Assembly: GCF_022539505.1 (NCBI RefSeq)
Contig: NC_061510.1
Span: 264,129,687-264,193,686, forward strand
Source of the DNA: Lolium rigidum
Lineage: Eukaryota > Streptophyta > Magnoliopsida > Poales > Poaceae
Direction: 5' to 3'
Length of the DNA stretch: 64,000 bases
Shown: piece by piece, positions 24,582 through 35,295 of the stretch
How the letters are laid out: every line of letters starts with the position of its first letter
Position numbering within the stretch: the stretch's first letter is position 1
Program-made: the position numbers and the translations under genes
The notes under the pieces: model-generated
The model's database searches: none
What the model was told of the DNA's origin: nothing
The model's input: the letters and a program-made list of their open reading frames with translations, nothing else

Positions 24582-24857
24582 ACGTCCCTCATCTTCACCA
24601 TCTAGGAGAAGCTGGTGTTCGTCTTCAGGACGATCATCCTAGGGACGGTGCCAAGGTAGGGGCGGAAGCCTATGGGAATTGGCAGCATTTTCAACTCAGG
24701 AGACAACACCACTTTAGCAAAGTGGGTTGGTCCGACGTCATCATGGAAATGGCCAACCTTCACAGGCCTCCCCTAGGACTCTTGGCAGAGAGTTGGATTC
24801 TTCAGCTGCTTTGTTGGAAGTGCCCTCACCAAAAGGCATGCCAGTTCCACCCATCAT
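24582..24857 (-). pseudogene. B3-domain (REM-type) pseudogene, 5' part
   Basis: The minus strand continues the B3 gene cut by the chromovirus. It starts near ATG 24855-24857 and includes VKVGHFHDDVGPTHFAKVV, PIGFRPYLGTVPRMIVLK and VKMRDV, which runs in frame through the ACGTC duplication into the 8065-8262 segment. TAG codons at 24773-24775 and 24602-24604 stand where Trp is expected, and a frameshift separates the first about 20 codons from the domain. Whether the gene was already dead when the retrotransposon landed cannot be told from this copy alone. Confidence 0.62.
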
Positions 24858-25767
24858 CAGCTTAGAGCACCGCAGAGAGAATAAACAATTCAATGAGAAC
24901 AAATAGATGCAGGTCCATCCTCATACGATACTATGCTTGTGAGGCCAAATGAGAACATGACACAGAAGGCCTCATACCTATGAACACAATGGGCAAAGGG
25001 ACAGTCTGCAAACTAAGTCTAGTGTACAAACAATGTTCTGGCACAAATGACTAGGTTTACAGCCAACCCCTTGTGATTGTGCCACATTTTAATCATTGGC
25101 CAAAGGAAAAATAATATTCCAAAAATGATGCAAGCAAAATGAACACTACAAACAAAGAGACTGTCCCCAAATTAAGTCTAGTGTACAAGCAATATTTTTG
25201 AACAAATGACTAGATTTGTGGCCAGCGTCTTTCCTATGATTGTACCACATTTAAATCATTGGCCAAAGGAGAAACAAGATTCCAAGAACGATGCAAGCAG
25301 AACAATAAGGCCTCAAATCTATAATCACCACAATTGATGCTATTTAACCTAGTACAAGGAACAAGGAGGAGTGTTTGTGCTTTTCTACAAGGTTGAATAA
25401 CATCAATTATGGTATCATTTGGTTCACAAATCATATCATAGGCCATAGCATTGAACAGATCACATAAAATAGTTGGGATCATTGAACAGATCCTCACATG
25501 AAGTTAAATTGGATCAACGTTGACAGATCAAACAACACATCAAGGTTCTCAGTGCAAACATAGGCTAATTATGGTACATTACATGCTGGGTTATCTTACA
25601 TCACTCATCACAAATAGCCTAATCCTATTCAGTTTATCCCTGTTAACAAAACCTAGTTTTAGAATGTCATACACGACATACTCTAAATTTTTTCTATCTT
25701 CTTTTAGTGCCTCATTTTCTGCTCCTAATGCCTCTCTTTCTCCCTACCACTACTCCTTCATAGCCAT
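24858..25767. repeat. Intergenic DNA with a degenerate 159-bp tandem duplication
   Basis: Two diverged copies of one unit start near 24994 and 25153. Shared landmarks are AAGTCTAGTGTACAA, CAAATGACTAG, ATCATTGGCCAAAGGA and GATGCAAGCA. The second copy runs to about 25305. No gene is recognised here. Confidence 0.55.
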
Positions 25768-25901
25768 TATGCCTCTCTTTCCCCCTCCCACTCCTCCTTC
25801 CTAGCCTTTAGGATTTGTGCTTGCGTTCTCTGCACGTTCTTCAGCATTGCTACCTTGTTCTTCAAACTCTCCGGTTCATCTTTGGCTAGGTTCTTGAGGT
25901 C
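25768..25901 (-). pseudogene. Coiled-coil coding relic
   Basis: A minus-strand frame of about 44 codons, rich in Lys, Glu and Leu and ending at a TAA at 25768-25770, contains DLKNLAKDEPESLKNKVAML and AQILKARKEEWEGE. This is the spacing of a coiled coil. Sequence on either side is not open in this frame. It looks like a broken host or transposon gene; I do not recognise which. Confidence 0.35.
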
Positions 25902-26096
25902 ATTTCATATCCGCCTCGGTTTTGAACAAACTAGGGTACAATCAGTCCTCATAAATCGTAGAACGAGCAAGCGGATGAGATGTTTGATCAGAACCTAATG
26001 CAATATCAAACAATGGACTTCGATCATGGCACTAGGTTCTTAAAAAGCATCTATCCAGTGGCTTAGCGCTACCGTGTAATCATCAACATGGACAGT

Positions 26097-27350
26097 TGAT
26101 ACGTCCCAAACGTATCTATAATTTCTTATGTTCCATGCCACTTTTATGATGATACTCACATGTTTTATACACATTATATGTCATATTTATGCGTTTTCCG
26201 GAACTAACCTATTGACGAGATGCCGAAGTGCCGATTGTCTGTTTTCTCGCTGTTTTTGGTTTAGAAATCCTAATAAGGAAATATTCTCGGAATCGGACGA
26301 AATCAACGCCCAGCATCCAATTTTTCCACGAAGCTTCCAGAACACCCGAGAGCCACCAGAGGGGAGCCCTGGTGGGCCCAGATGATAGGGCGGCGCGGCC
26401 AGGGCCTGAGCCGCGCCCCCCTACTGTGTCGTCGCCTCGTCAGCCTTCCGACTCCACCTCTTCGCCTATTTAAAGATCCCTGACCTAAAACCTCGATACG
26501 GAAAAGCCACGGTACGAGAAACCATCCAGAGCCGCCGCCATCGCGAAGCCAAGATCTGGGGGACAGGAGTCTCTGTTCCGGCACGCCGCCGGGACGGTGA
26601 AGTGCCCCCGGAAGGCATCTCCATCGACACCACCGCCATCTCCATCAATGCTGCTGTCTCCCATGAGGAGGGAGTAGTTCTCCATCGAGGCTCGGGGCTG
26701 TACCGGTAGCTATGTGGTTAATCTCTCTCCTATGTACTTCAATACAATGATCTCATGAGCTGCCTTACATGATTGAGATTCACATGAGTTTTGTATCACT
26801 ATTCATCTATGTGTTACTCTAGTGATGTTATTAAAGTACTCTATTCCTCCTCCACGGTGTAATGGTGACAGTGTGTGCATCGTGTAGTACTTAGCGTAGG
26901 TTATGATTGTAATCTCTTGTAGATTATGAAGTTAATTATTGCTATGATAGTATTGATGTGATCTATTCCTCCTTCATAGAGTGTGCATGCTATGTTAGTA
27001 CTTGGTGTAATTGCAATGATCTATCATGCACTCTAAGGTTATTTAAATATGAACATCGAATGTTGTGGAGCTTGTTAACTCCGGCATTGAGGTGCTCTTG
27101 TAGCCCTACACAATTAGTGGTGTTCATCATCCAACAAGAGAGTGTAGAGTGGTTTTATTATGTGATCAATGTTGAGAGTGTCCACTAGTGAAAGTATGAT
27201 CCCTAGGCCTTGTTTCTAAGCATCGAAACTCCGTTTATTTACTGTTCTACTGCATGTTTACTCGCTGCCATATTTTATTCAGATTGCTATTACCACTTAT
27301 ATTCATTCATACCACTTGTATTTCACTATCTCTTCGCCGAACTAGTGCAC
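26097..27350 (+). repeat. 5' LTR of the outer element, first part
   Basis: This part starts TGATACGTCCCAAACGTATC, which contains the short ACGTCC...ACGT inverted ends seen in this family. It is interrupted at 27350 by the inner element after the TGCAC at 27346-27350 and resumes at 34070. Confidence 0.88.
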
Positions 27351-28951
27351 CGATGGCGTGTATTTCACACGTTCGTTGGGCAACCCCAAGAGGAAGGTAT
27401 GATGCGCACAGCAGCAAGTTTTCCCTCAGAAAGAAACCAAGGTTTATCGAACCGAGGAGGAGCCAAGAAGCACGTTGAAGGTTGATGGCGGCGGGATGTA
27501 GTGCGGCGCAACACCGGAGATTCCGGCGCCAATGTGGAACCCGCACAACACAACCAAAGTACTTTGCCCCAACGAAACAGTGAGGTTGTCAATCTCACCG
27601 GCTTGCTGTAACAAAGGATTAACCGTATTGTGTGGAAGATGATTGTTTGCGGAGAAAACAAGTAAAAACAAGTATTGCAAGCAGATTTGTATATCAAGTA
27701 TTAAAGAATGGACCGGGGTCCACAGCTCACTAGAGGTGTCTCTCCCATAAGATAAAAGCATGTTGGGTGAACAAATTACGAGTCGGGCAATTGACAAATA
27801 GAGAGGGCATAACAATGCACATACATGACATGATAAGTATAGTGAGATTTAATTGGGCATTACGACAAAGTACATAGACCGCCATCCAACCGCATCTATG
27901 CCTAAAAAGTCCACCTTCGAGTTATCATCCGAACCCCTCCAAGCATTAAGTTGCAAACAACAGACAATTGCATTAAGTATGGTGCGTAATGTAATCAACA
28001 ACTACATCCTCGGACATAGCGCCAATGTTTTATCCCTAGTGGCAACAAAGACAACACAACCTTAGGGGTTTCGTCACTCCCCGTGTGTCAATGCAGGCAT
28101 GAACCCACTATCGAGCATAAGTACTCCCTCTTGGAGTTAAAAGTAAAAACTTGGTCAGAGCCTCTACTAGAAACGGAGAGCATGCAAGATCATAAACAAC
28201 ACATGTATAATAACTTGAAAATTAACATGACATGGTATTCTCTATCCATCGGATCCCGACAAACACAACATATAGAATTACAGATAGATGATCTTGATCA
28301 TGTTAGGCAGCTCACAAGATCCAACAATGAAGCACAATGAGGAGAAGACAACCATCTAGCTACCGCTATGGACCCATAGTCCAGGGGTGAACTACTCACT
28401 CATCACTCCGGAGGCGACCATGGCGGTGTAGAGTCCTCCCGGGAGATGAATCCCTCTCCGGCAGTGGTGCCGGAGGAGATCCCCGTAATCCCCCGAGATG
28501 GGATCGGCGGCGACGGCGTCTCAATAAGGTTTTCCGTATCGTGGTTTTTCGCCTCGTGGGTTTCGCGACGGAGGCTTTAAGTAGGCGGAAGGGCAGAGTC
28601 GGGGGCTAACGAGGGGCCCACGCTATAGGTCGGCGCGGCCGGGGCTTGGGCCGCGCCGCCCTATAGCCTGGCCACCTCGTGGCCCCACTTCGTGTGTTCT
28701 TCGGTCTTCCGGAAGCTCCGTGGAAAAATAGGGCCCCGGGTCTTCGTTTCGTCCAATTCCGAGAATATTTCGTTACTAGGATTTCGAAACCAAAAACAAG
28801 CAGAAAACGAGAACCGGCACTTCGGCATCTTGTTAATAGGTTAGTTCCGTAAAATGCACGAATATGACATAAAGTGTGCATAAAACATGTAGGTATCATC
28901 AATAATATGGCATAGAACATAAGAAATTATCGATACGTCGGAGACGTATCA
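27351..28951 (-). repeat. 3' LTR of the inner element (1,601 bp)
   Basis: Direct-repeat partner of 32469-34064. Many differences are CAAG or CGAG here against CAG in the partner, for example at 27659-27662 and 27779-27782. The adjoining tract at 28952-28968 reads CTAAGCTTGGGGATGCT on the minus strand, the expected purine tract. Confidence 0.88.
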
Positions 28952-31536
28952 AGCATCCCCAAGCTTAGTTCTCGCTCGTCCCGAGCAGGTAAAACGATAA
29001 CAAAGATAATTTCTGAAGTGATATGCCATCATAACCTTGATCATACTATTTGTAAACATATGTAGTGGATGCAGCGATCATAACAATGGTGATGACATGA
29101 GTAAACAAGTGAATCATATAGCAAAGACTTTTCATGAATAGTACTTCAAGACAAGTATTAATAAGTCTTGCATAAGAGTTAACTCATAAAGCAATAAATC
29201 AAAGTAAAGGTATTGAAGCAACACAAAGGAAGATTAAGTTTCAGCGGTTGCTTTCAACTTGTAACATGTATATCTCATGGATAATAGTCAACATAGAGTA
29301 ATATAACAAGTACAATATGCAAGTATGTAGGAATTAATGCACGGTTCACACAAGTGTTTGCTTCTTGAGGTGGAGAGAAATAGGTGAACTGACTCAACAT
29401 AAAAGTAAAGAGAATGGTCCTTCAAAGAGGAAAGCATCGATTGCTATATTTGTGCTAGAGCTTTTATTTTGAAAACATGAAACAATTTTGTCAACGGTAG
29501 TAATAAAGCATATGAGTTATGAAAGTTATATCTTACAAGTTGCAAGTCTCATGCATAGTATACTAATAGTGCCCGCACCTTGTCCTAATTAACTTGGACT
29601 ACCGGATCTTCGCAATGCACATGTTTTGACCCACAATGGGGTACCTCCATGCCGCCTGTACAAAGGTCTAAGGAGAAAGCTCGCATTTTGGATTTCTCGC
29701 TTTTGATTATTCTCAACTTAGACATCCATACCGGGACAACATGGACAACAGTATAATGGACTCCTCTTTAATGCATAAGCATGTGGCAACAATTATTATT
29801 CTCATATGAGATTGAGGATATATGTCCAAACTGAAACTTCCACCATGAATCATGGCTTTAGTTAGCGGCCCAAAGTTCTTCTCTAACAATATGCATGCTC
29901 CAACCATGAAGGTGGTAGATCTCTCTTGCTTCGGACAAGACGGACATGCATAGCAACTCACATGATATCCAACAAAGAATAGTTGATGGCGTCCCCGTAA
30001 ACATGGTTATCGCTCAACAAGCAACTTAATAAGAGATAAAGTGCATAAGTACATATTCAATACTACAATAGTTTTTAAGCTATTTGTCCCATGAGCTATA
30101 TATTGCAAAGGTGAATGATGGAATTTTAAAGGTAGCACTCAAGCAATTTACTTTGGAATGGCGGATAAATACCATGTAGTAGGTAGGTATGGTGGACACA
30201 AATGGCATAGTGGTTGGCTCAAGTATTTTGGATGCATGAGAAGTATTCCTCTCGATACAAGCTTTAGGCTAGCAAGGTTATTTGAAACAAACACAAGGAT
30301 GAACGGTACGAAGCAAAACTCACATAAAAGACATATGGTAAACATTATAAGACTCCATACCGTCTTCCTTGTTGTTCAAAACTCAATACTAGATGTTATC
30401 TAGACTCTAGAGAAACCAAATATGCAAACCAAATTAGCAAGCTCTAAGTATTTCTTCATTAATGGGTGCAAAGTATATGATGCAAGAGCTTAAACATGAG
30501 CACAAAAATTGCCAAGTATCAAATTACCCAAGACATTTTAGAATTACTACATGTATCATTTTCCAATTCCAACCATATAACAATTTAACGAAGAAGAACT
30601 TCGCCATGAATACTATGAGTAGAGCCTAAGGACATATTTGTCCATATGCAACAGCGGAGCGTGTCTCTCTCCCATAAAGTGAATGCTAGGATCCATTTTA
30701 TTCAAACAAAACAAAAAACAAAAACAAACCGACGCTCCAAGCAAAGTACATAAGATGTGGCCGAATAAAAATATAGTTTCAGGGGAGGAACCTGATAATG
30801 TTGTCGATGAAGAAGGGGATGCCTTGGGCATCCCCAAGCTTAGACGCTTGAGTCTTCTTAATATATGCAGGGGTGAACCACCGGGGCATCCCCAAACTTA
30901 GAGCTTTCACTCTCCTTGATCCTATTGCATCATACTCCTCTCTTGACCCTTGAAAACTTCCTCCACACCAAACTCGAAACAACTCATTAGAGGGTTAGTG
31001 CATAATAAAAATTCACATGTTCAGAGGTGACACAATCATTCTTAACACTTCTGGACATTGCATAAAGCTACTGGACATTAGTGGATCAAAGAAATCCATC
31101 CAACATAGCAAAAGAGGCAATGCGAAATAAAAGACAGAATCTGTCAAAACAGAACAGTCCGTAAAGATGGATTTTATTAGGCTACCAGACTTGCTCAAAC
31201 GAAAATGCTCAAATTGAATGAAAGTTGCGTACATATCTGAGGATCATGCTCGTAAATTGGCGTAATTTTCTGAGCTACCTACAGGGAGATAGACCCAGAT
31301 TCGTGACAAAGAAAGAAATCTGGAACTGCGCGAGTAATCCAAATCTAGTACTTACTTTTCTATCAAAGACTTTACTTGGCACAACAAAACATAAAACTAA
31401 GATAAGGAGAGGTTGCTACAGTAGTAAACAACTTCCAAGACACAAATATAAAACAAAAATACTGGAGTAAAAACATGGGTTGTCTCCCATAAGCGCTTTT
31501 CTTTAACGCCTTTCAGCTAGGCGCAGAAAGTGTATC
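28952..31536 (-). other. Non-coding 3' internal region of the inner element
   Basis: Contains no plausible coding frame. It is homologous, in reverse orientation, to the 3' internal region of the outer element at 40576-42963. Both hold a GGGGATGCCCAAGGCATCCCC-like palindrome, here near 30818. Confidence 0.7.
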
Positions 31537-32256
31537 TCAAGTATTATCGCGAGATGAAGCATTGATATCATAAGCTTCCACATTTGTAGTGGTACTAGGG
31601 GCTTTGTCAATTTTAGGCCTATAATAATATTTCTTTGGTTTAGGCAGTTTAGAGGCATACATAAACTTTTGCTCCTTCCCCACATAGGCTTTCTCTCTAA
31701 ACTGTAAAGATGAAAAGGTTGAACACAAAGTTCCCATAGCTTTTTCAAGTTCGCCAATCCTATTAATTTGATTATCATGGTCAACACAAGTTCCTAGGAC
31801 ACTAATTCTCTCATCAATTCCTCCTAAGGATTTATCAAGTTCATCGGCTTTATCAAGTAATATCTCCAACTTAGTTTCAACACTCGGAAAATTTTTCTCT
31901 ATGGTTTCCAATTTTTTCATAACATCCTCAAGGGAGGTTTCAATTTTAGTTTCATTAACAGGTGGTGTTCCAAATAAACTCTCAATAATGCAGCTAGCTT
32001 CTAAAGCGGGAGCGCCTAGGAAATTACCTCCCGCGAGACAATCAAGAACATATCTATTCCAGCTAGAGATACCAACATAAAAATTCCCGAGTAGGATAGT
32101 GGTGGAGTGTTTCTTAGTGCACCTATTATGGGCATCACTAATTCTATACCAAGCATCTTTTAAACATTCTCCTCCTTGTTGCTTAAATGAACGAACTTCA
32201 ACTTCGGGATTACTCATTTTAGTAGTAGTAAAACAATCTAGATAAAGTAAATGCAA
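31537..32256 (-). CDS. Gag-like protein of the inner non-autonomous element, 239 aa
   Basis: This single minus-strand frame has the features of a retrotransposon gag. They are a FKQQGGECLKDAWYRISDAH stretch, then HSTTILLGNFYVGISSWNRY, which are typical capsid-like helices, followed by a coiled coil (ETSLEDVMKKLETIEKNFP). The end is short and basic, with KLPKPKKYYYRPKID, and has no zinc knuckle. It lies about 210 bp inside the 5' LTR, where gag is expected. The frame is open for all 239 codons, suggesting recent activity or selection for its product. No protease, RT or integrase follows. Confidence 0.7.
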   Translation of the reverse strand: MHLLYLDCFTTTKMSNPEVEVRSFKQQGGECLKDAWYRISDAHNRCTKKHSTTILLGNFYVGISSWNRYVLDCLAGGNFLGAPALEASCIIESLFGTPPVNETKIETSLEDVMKKLETIEKNFPSVETKLEILLDKADELDKSLGGIDERISVLGTCVDHDNQINRIGELEKAMGTLCSTFSSLQFREKAYVGKEQKFMYASKLPKPKKYYYRPKIDKAPSTTTNVEAYDINASSRDNT

Positions 32257-32438
32257 GTAAACTAATTTTTTTGTGTTTTTGATATAGCAAACAAGACAGT
32301 AAATAAAGTAAAACTAGCAACTAATTTTTTTGTGTTTTGATATAAGTGCAGCAAACAAAGTAGTAAATAAAATAAAGCAAGACAAAAACAAAGTAAAGAG
32401 ATTGAGAAGTGGAGACTCCCCTTGCAACGTGTCTTGAT

Positions 32439-32456
32439 CTCCCCGACAACGGCGCC
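32439..32456 (-). promoter_or_regulatory. Primer-binding site of the inner element, tRNA-Asp type
   Basis: On the minus strand this reads GGCGCCGTTGTCGGGGAG, close to the complement of the plant tRNA-Asp 3' end with one internal mismatch. It sits 12 bases inside the 5' LTR boundary. Confidence 0.7.
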
Positions 32457-32468
32457 GTAAAAAGAGCT

Positions 32469-34064
32469 TGATGGCGTGTATTTCACACGTTCGTTGGGCA
32501 ACCCCAAGAGGAAGGTATGATGCGCACAGCAGCAAGTTTTCCCTCGTAAAGAAACCAAGGTTTATCGAACCAGGAGGAGCCAAGAAGCACGTTGAAGGTT
32601 GATGGCGGCGGGATGTAGTGCGGCGCAACACCGGAGATTCCGGCGCCAACGTGGAACCCGCACAACACAACCAAAGTACTTTGCCCCAACGAAACGGTGA
32701 GATTGTCAATCTCACCGGCTTGCTGTAACAAAGGATTAACCGTATTGTGTGGAAGATGATTGTTTGCAGAGAAAACAGTAAAAACAAGTATTGCAGACAG
32801 ATTTGTATATCAAGTATTAAAGAATGGACCGGGGTCCACAGTTCACTAGAGGTGTCTCTCCCATAAGATAAAAGCATGTTGGGTGAACAAATTACAGTCG
32901 GGCAATTGACAAATAGAGAGGGCATAACAATGCACATACATGACATGATAAGTATAGTGAGATTTAATTGGGCATTACGACAAAGTACATAGACCGCCAT
33001 CCAACCGCATCTATGCCTAAAAAGTCCACCTTCGAGTTATCATCCGAACCCCTCCAAGTATTAAGTTGCAAACAACGGACAATTGCATTAAGTATGGTGC
33101 GTAATGTAATCAACAACTACATCCTCGGACATAGCGCCAATGTTTTATCCCTAGTGGCAACAAAGCACAACACAACCTTAGGGGTTTCTGTCACTCCCCC
33201 AGTGTCAATGCGGGCATGAACCCACTATCGAGCATAAGTACTCCCTCTTGGAGTTAAAAGTAAAAACTTGGCCGCAGCCTCTACTAGAAACGGAGAGCAT
33301 GCAAGATCATAAACAACACATGTATAATAACTTGATAATTAACATGACATGGTATTCTCTATCCATCGGATCCCGACAAACACAACATATAGAATTACGG
33401 ATAGATGATCTTGATCATGTTAGGCAGCTCACAAGATCCAACAATGAAGCACAATGAGGAGAAGACAACCATCTAGCTACTGCTATGGACCCATAGTCCA
33501 GGGGTGAACTACTCACTCATCACTCCGGAGGCGACCATGGCGGTGTAGAGTCCTCCGGGAGATGAATCCCCTCCTCGGCAGGGTGCCGGAGGAGATCTCC
33601 GTAATCCCCCGAGATGGGATCGGCGGCGACGGCGTCTCGGTAAGGTTTTCCGTATCGTGGTTTTTCGCCTCGGGGGTTTCGCGACGGAGGCTTTAAGTAG
33701 GCGGAAGGGCGAGTCGGGGGCTAAGAGGGCCCACGCTATAGGTCAGCGCGGCCGGGGCTTGGGCCGCGCCGCCCTATAGCCTGGCCACCTCGTGGCCCCA
33801 CTTCGTGTGTTCTTCGGTCTTCCGGAAGCTCCGTGGAAAAATAGGGCCCCGGGTCTTCGTTTCGTCCAATTCCGAGAATATTTCGTTACTAGGATTTCGA
33901 AACCAAAAACAGCGAGAAAACATGAACTGGCACTTCGGCATCTTGTTAATAGGTTAGTTCCAGAAAATGCACGAATATGACATAAAGTGTGCATAAAACA
34001 TGTAGGTATCATCAATAATATGGCATAGAACATAAGAAATTATCGATACGTTGGAGACGTATCA
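32469..34064 (-). repeat. 5' LTR of the inner element (1,596 bp)
   Basis: On the minus strand it starts TGATACGTCTCCAACGTATC and ends ACACGCCATCA. Its TSD copy is the TGCAC at 34065-34069. Confidence 0.88.
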
Positions 34065-34069
34065 TGCAC

Positions 34070-34286
34070 CTATACATCTGACAAGTGTATTAGGTGTGTT
34101 GGGGACACAAGAGACTTCTTGTATCGTGATTGCAGGGTTGCTTGAGAGGGATATCTTTGACCTCTTCCTCCTTGAGTTCGATAAACCTTGGGTGATCCAC
34201 TTAAGGGAAACTTGCTGCTGTTCTACAAACCTCTGCTCTTGGAGGCCCAACACTGTCTACAAGAATAGAAGCACCCGTAGACATCA
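34070..34286 (+). repeat. 5' LTR of the outer element, second part
   Basis: Continuation of the interrupted LTR. It matches 44219-44435 and ends CACCCGTAGACATCA. Confidence 0.85.
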
Positions 34287-34296
34287 AGCATTTTTC

Positions 34297-34313
34297 TGGC
34301 GCCGTTGCCGGGA
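34297..34313 (+). promoter_or_regulatory. Primer-binding site of the outer element, tRNA-Asp
   Basis: Reads TGGCGCCGTTGCCGGGA, matching the complement of the plant tRNA-Asp 3' end, ten bases after the LTR end. Confidence 0.82.
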
Positions 34314-34452
34314 GGAAAGGTAAAAGGCACCCATACTCCGGTCGCAGGTTACTAAGTACTTTTCTGTTGCCGTTGTGTGTGTGCTCGAAGCTATTTCCTT
34401 TAGATCCTGCAATTGCATCTTTTTGTTTCTTGTTAAACACTAGTAAGGCATA

Positions 34453-35205
34453 ATGGAAAACATCTGTGAGCTTTTTGTACTATTTCCTGAGTCAAGACAT
34501 GAATGGTTTAATGCGAAAATTAAAAAACCTATGGAACCTTATTTGCATGCTGGTAGTAATATTAGTATGAACGCTTTGAACACCATTGTTTCTAATGATA
34601 TAGAAAATTCTAAGCTTGAGGAGGTCGGTTTTGATGAAAATGATCTCTTTAGCCCTCCGGGTATTGAGGAGAAAGTTTATGTTGATTATGATATGCCTCC
34701 CATATATGATGATTATAATGATAGTGGTCTTTTGGTGCCGCCTACTATGGAGGATAAAGTTTATTATGATTATACTATGCCTCCTATATTTGATGATGAG
34801 AATAATAATGATAGCTACTTTGTTGAATTTGCTCCCACTACAACTAATAAAACTGATAATGCTTATGTTGGGAGTAGTAATTATTTTATGCATGAGACCC
34901 ATGATAAGAATGCTTTATGTGATAGTTATATTGTTGAGTTTGCTCATGATGCCACTGAAAGTTATTATGAGAGAGGAAAATATGGTTGTAGAAATTTTCA
35001 TGTTACTCAAACACCTCTCTATATGCTGAAATTTTTGAAGTTACACTTGTTTTATCTTCCTATGCTTGTAACTTTGCTCTTCATGAACTTGTTTATATAC
35101 AAGATTTCTTTTCATAGGAAGTGGGTTAGACTTAAATGTGTTTTGAACTTGCTTCTTGATGCTCTCTTTTGCTTCAACTACTATTTCTTGCGAGTGCATC
35201 ATTAA
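34453..35205 (+). CDS. Unknown acidic protein of the outer element, 250 aa
   Basis: Open frame in the position of gag in a non-autonomous retrotransposon. The first 60 residues have no recognisable fold. Two tandem repeats of about 30 residues follow, marked by EEKVYVDYDMPPIYDD and EDKVYYDYTMPPIFDD, rich in Asp, Tyr and Pro. The last about 60 residues are strongly hydrophobic (KLHLFYLPMLVTLLFMNLF and a later Leu/Phe-rich stretch), so one or two membrane segments are possible. It lacks gag, zinc-knuckle and enzyme motifs. An open frame of this length in a non-autonomous element suggests its product or its sequence matters, but the function is unknown. The gag-like frame of the inner element occupies the same slot. 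Confidence 0.5.
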   Translation: MENICELFVLFPESRHEWFNAKIKKPMEPYLHAGSNISMNALNTIVSNDIENSKLEEVGFDENDLFSPPGIEEKVYVDYDMPPIYDDYNDSGLLVPPTMEDKVYYDYTMPPIFDDENNNDSYFVEFAPTTTNKTDNAYVGSSNYFMHETHDKNALCDSYIVEFAHDATESYYERGKYGCRNFHVTQTPLYMLKFLKLHLFYLPMLVTLLFMNLFIYKISFHRKWVRLKCVLNLLLDALFCFNYYFLRVHH

Positions 35206-35295
35206 AACTGCTGAGCCCATCTTATTGGCTATAAAGAAAGCATTTCTTGGGAGATAACCCATGTGTTTATTTTACTACATCAATTTTATTTTATA

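Larger units (their letters stand above)
27351..34064 (-). mobile_element. Inner non-autonomous LTR retrotransposon, 6.7 kb
   Basis: A minus-strand element nested in the 5' LTR of the outer element. The target duplication TGCAC is at 27346-27350 and 34065-34069, and the uninterrupted site is visible in the outer 3' LTR near 44214. Its LTRs are 27351-28951 and 32469-34064. The terminal base at 27351 is C where the partner LTR has T. It encodes one gag-like frame and no pol. Its first 350 or so LTR bases and most of its 3' internal region resemble the outer element in reverse orientation, so the two belong to related families. Confidence 0.88.
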
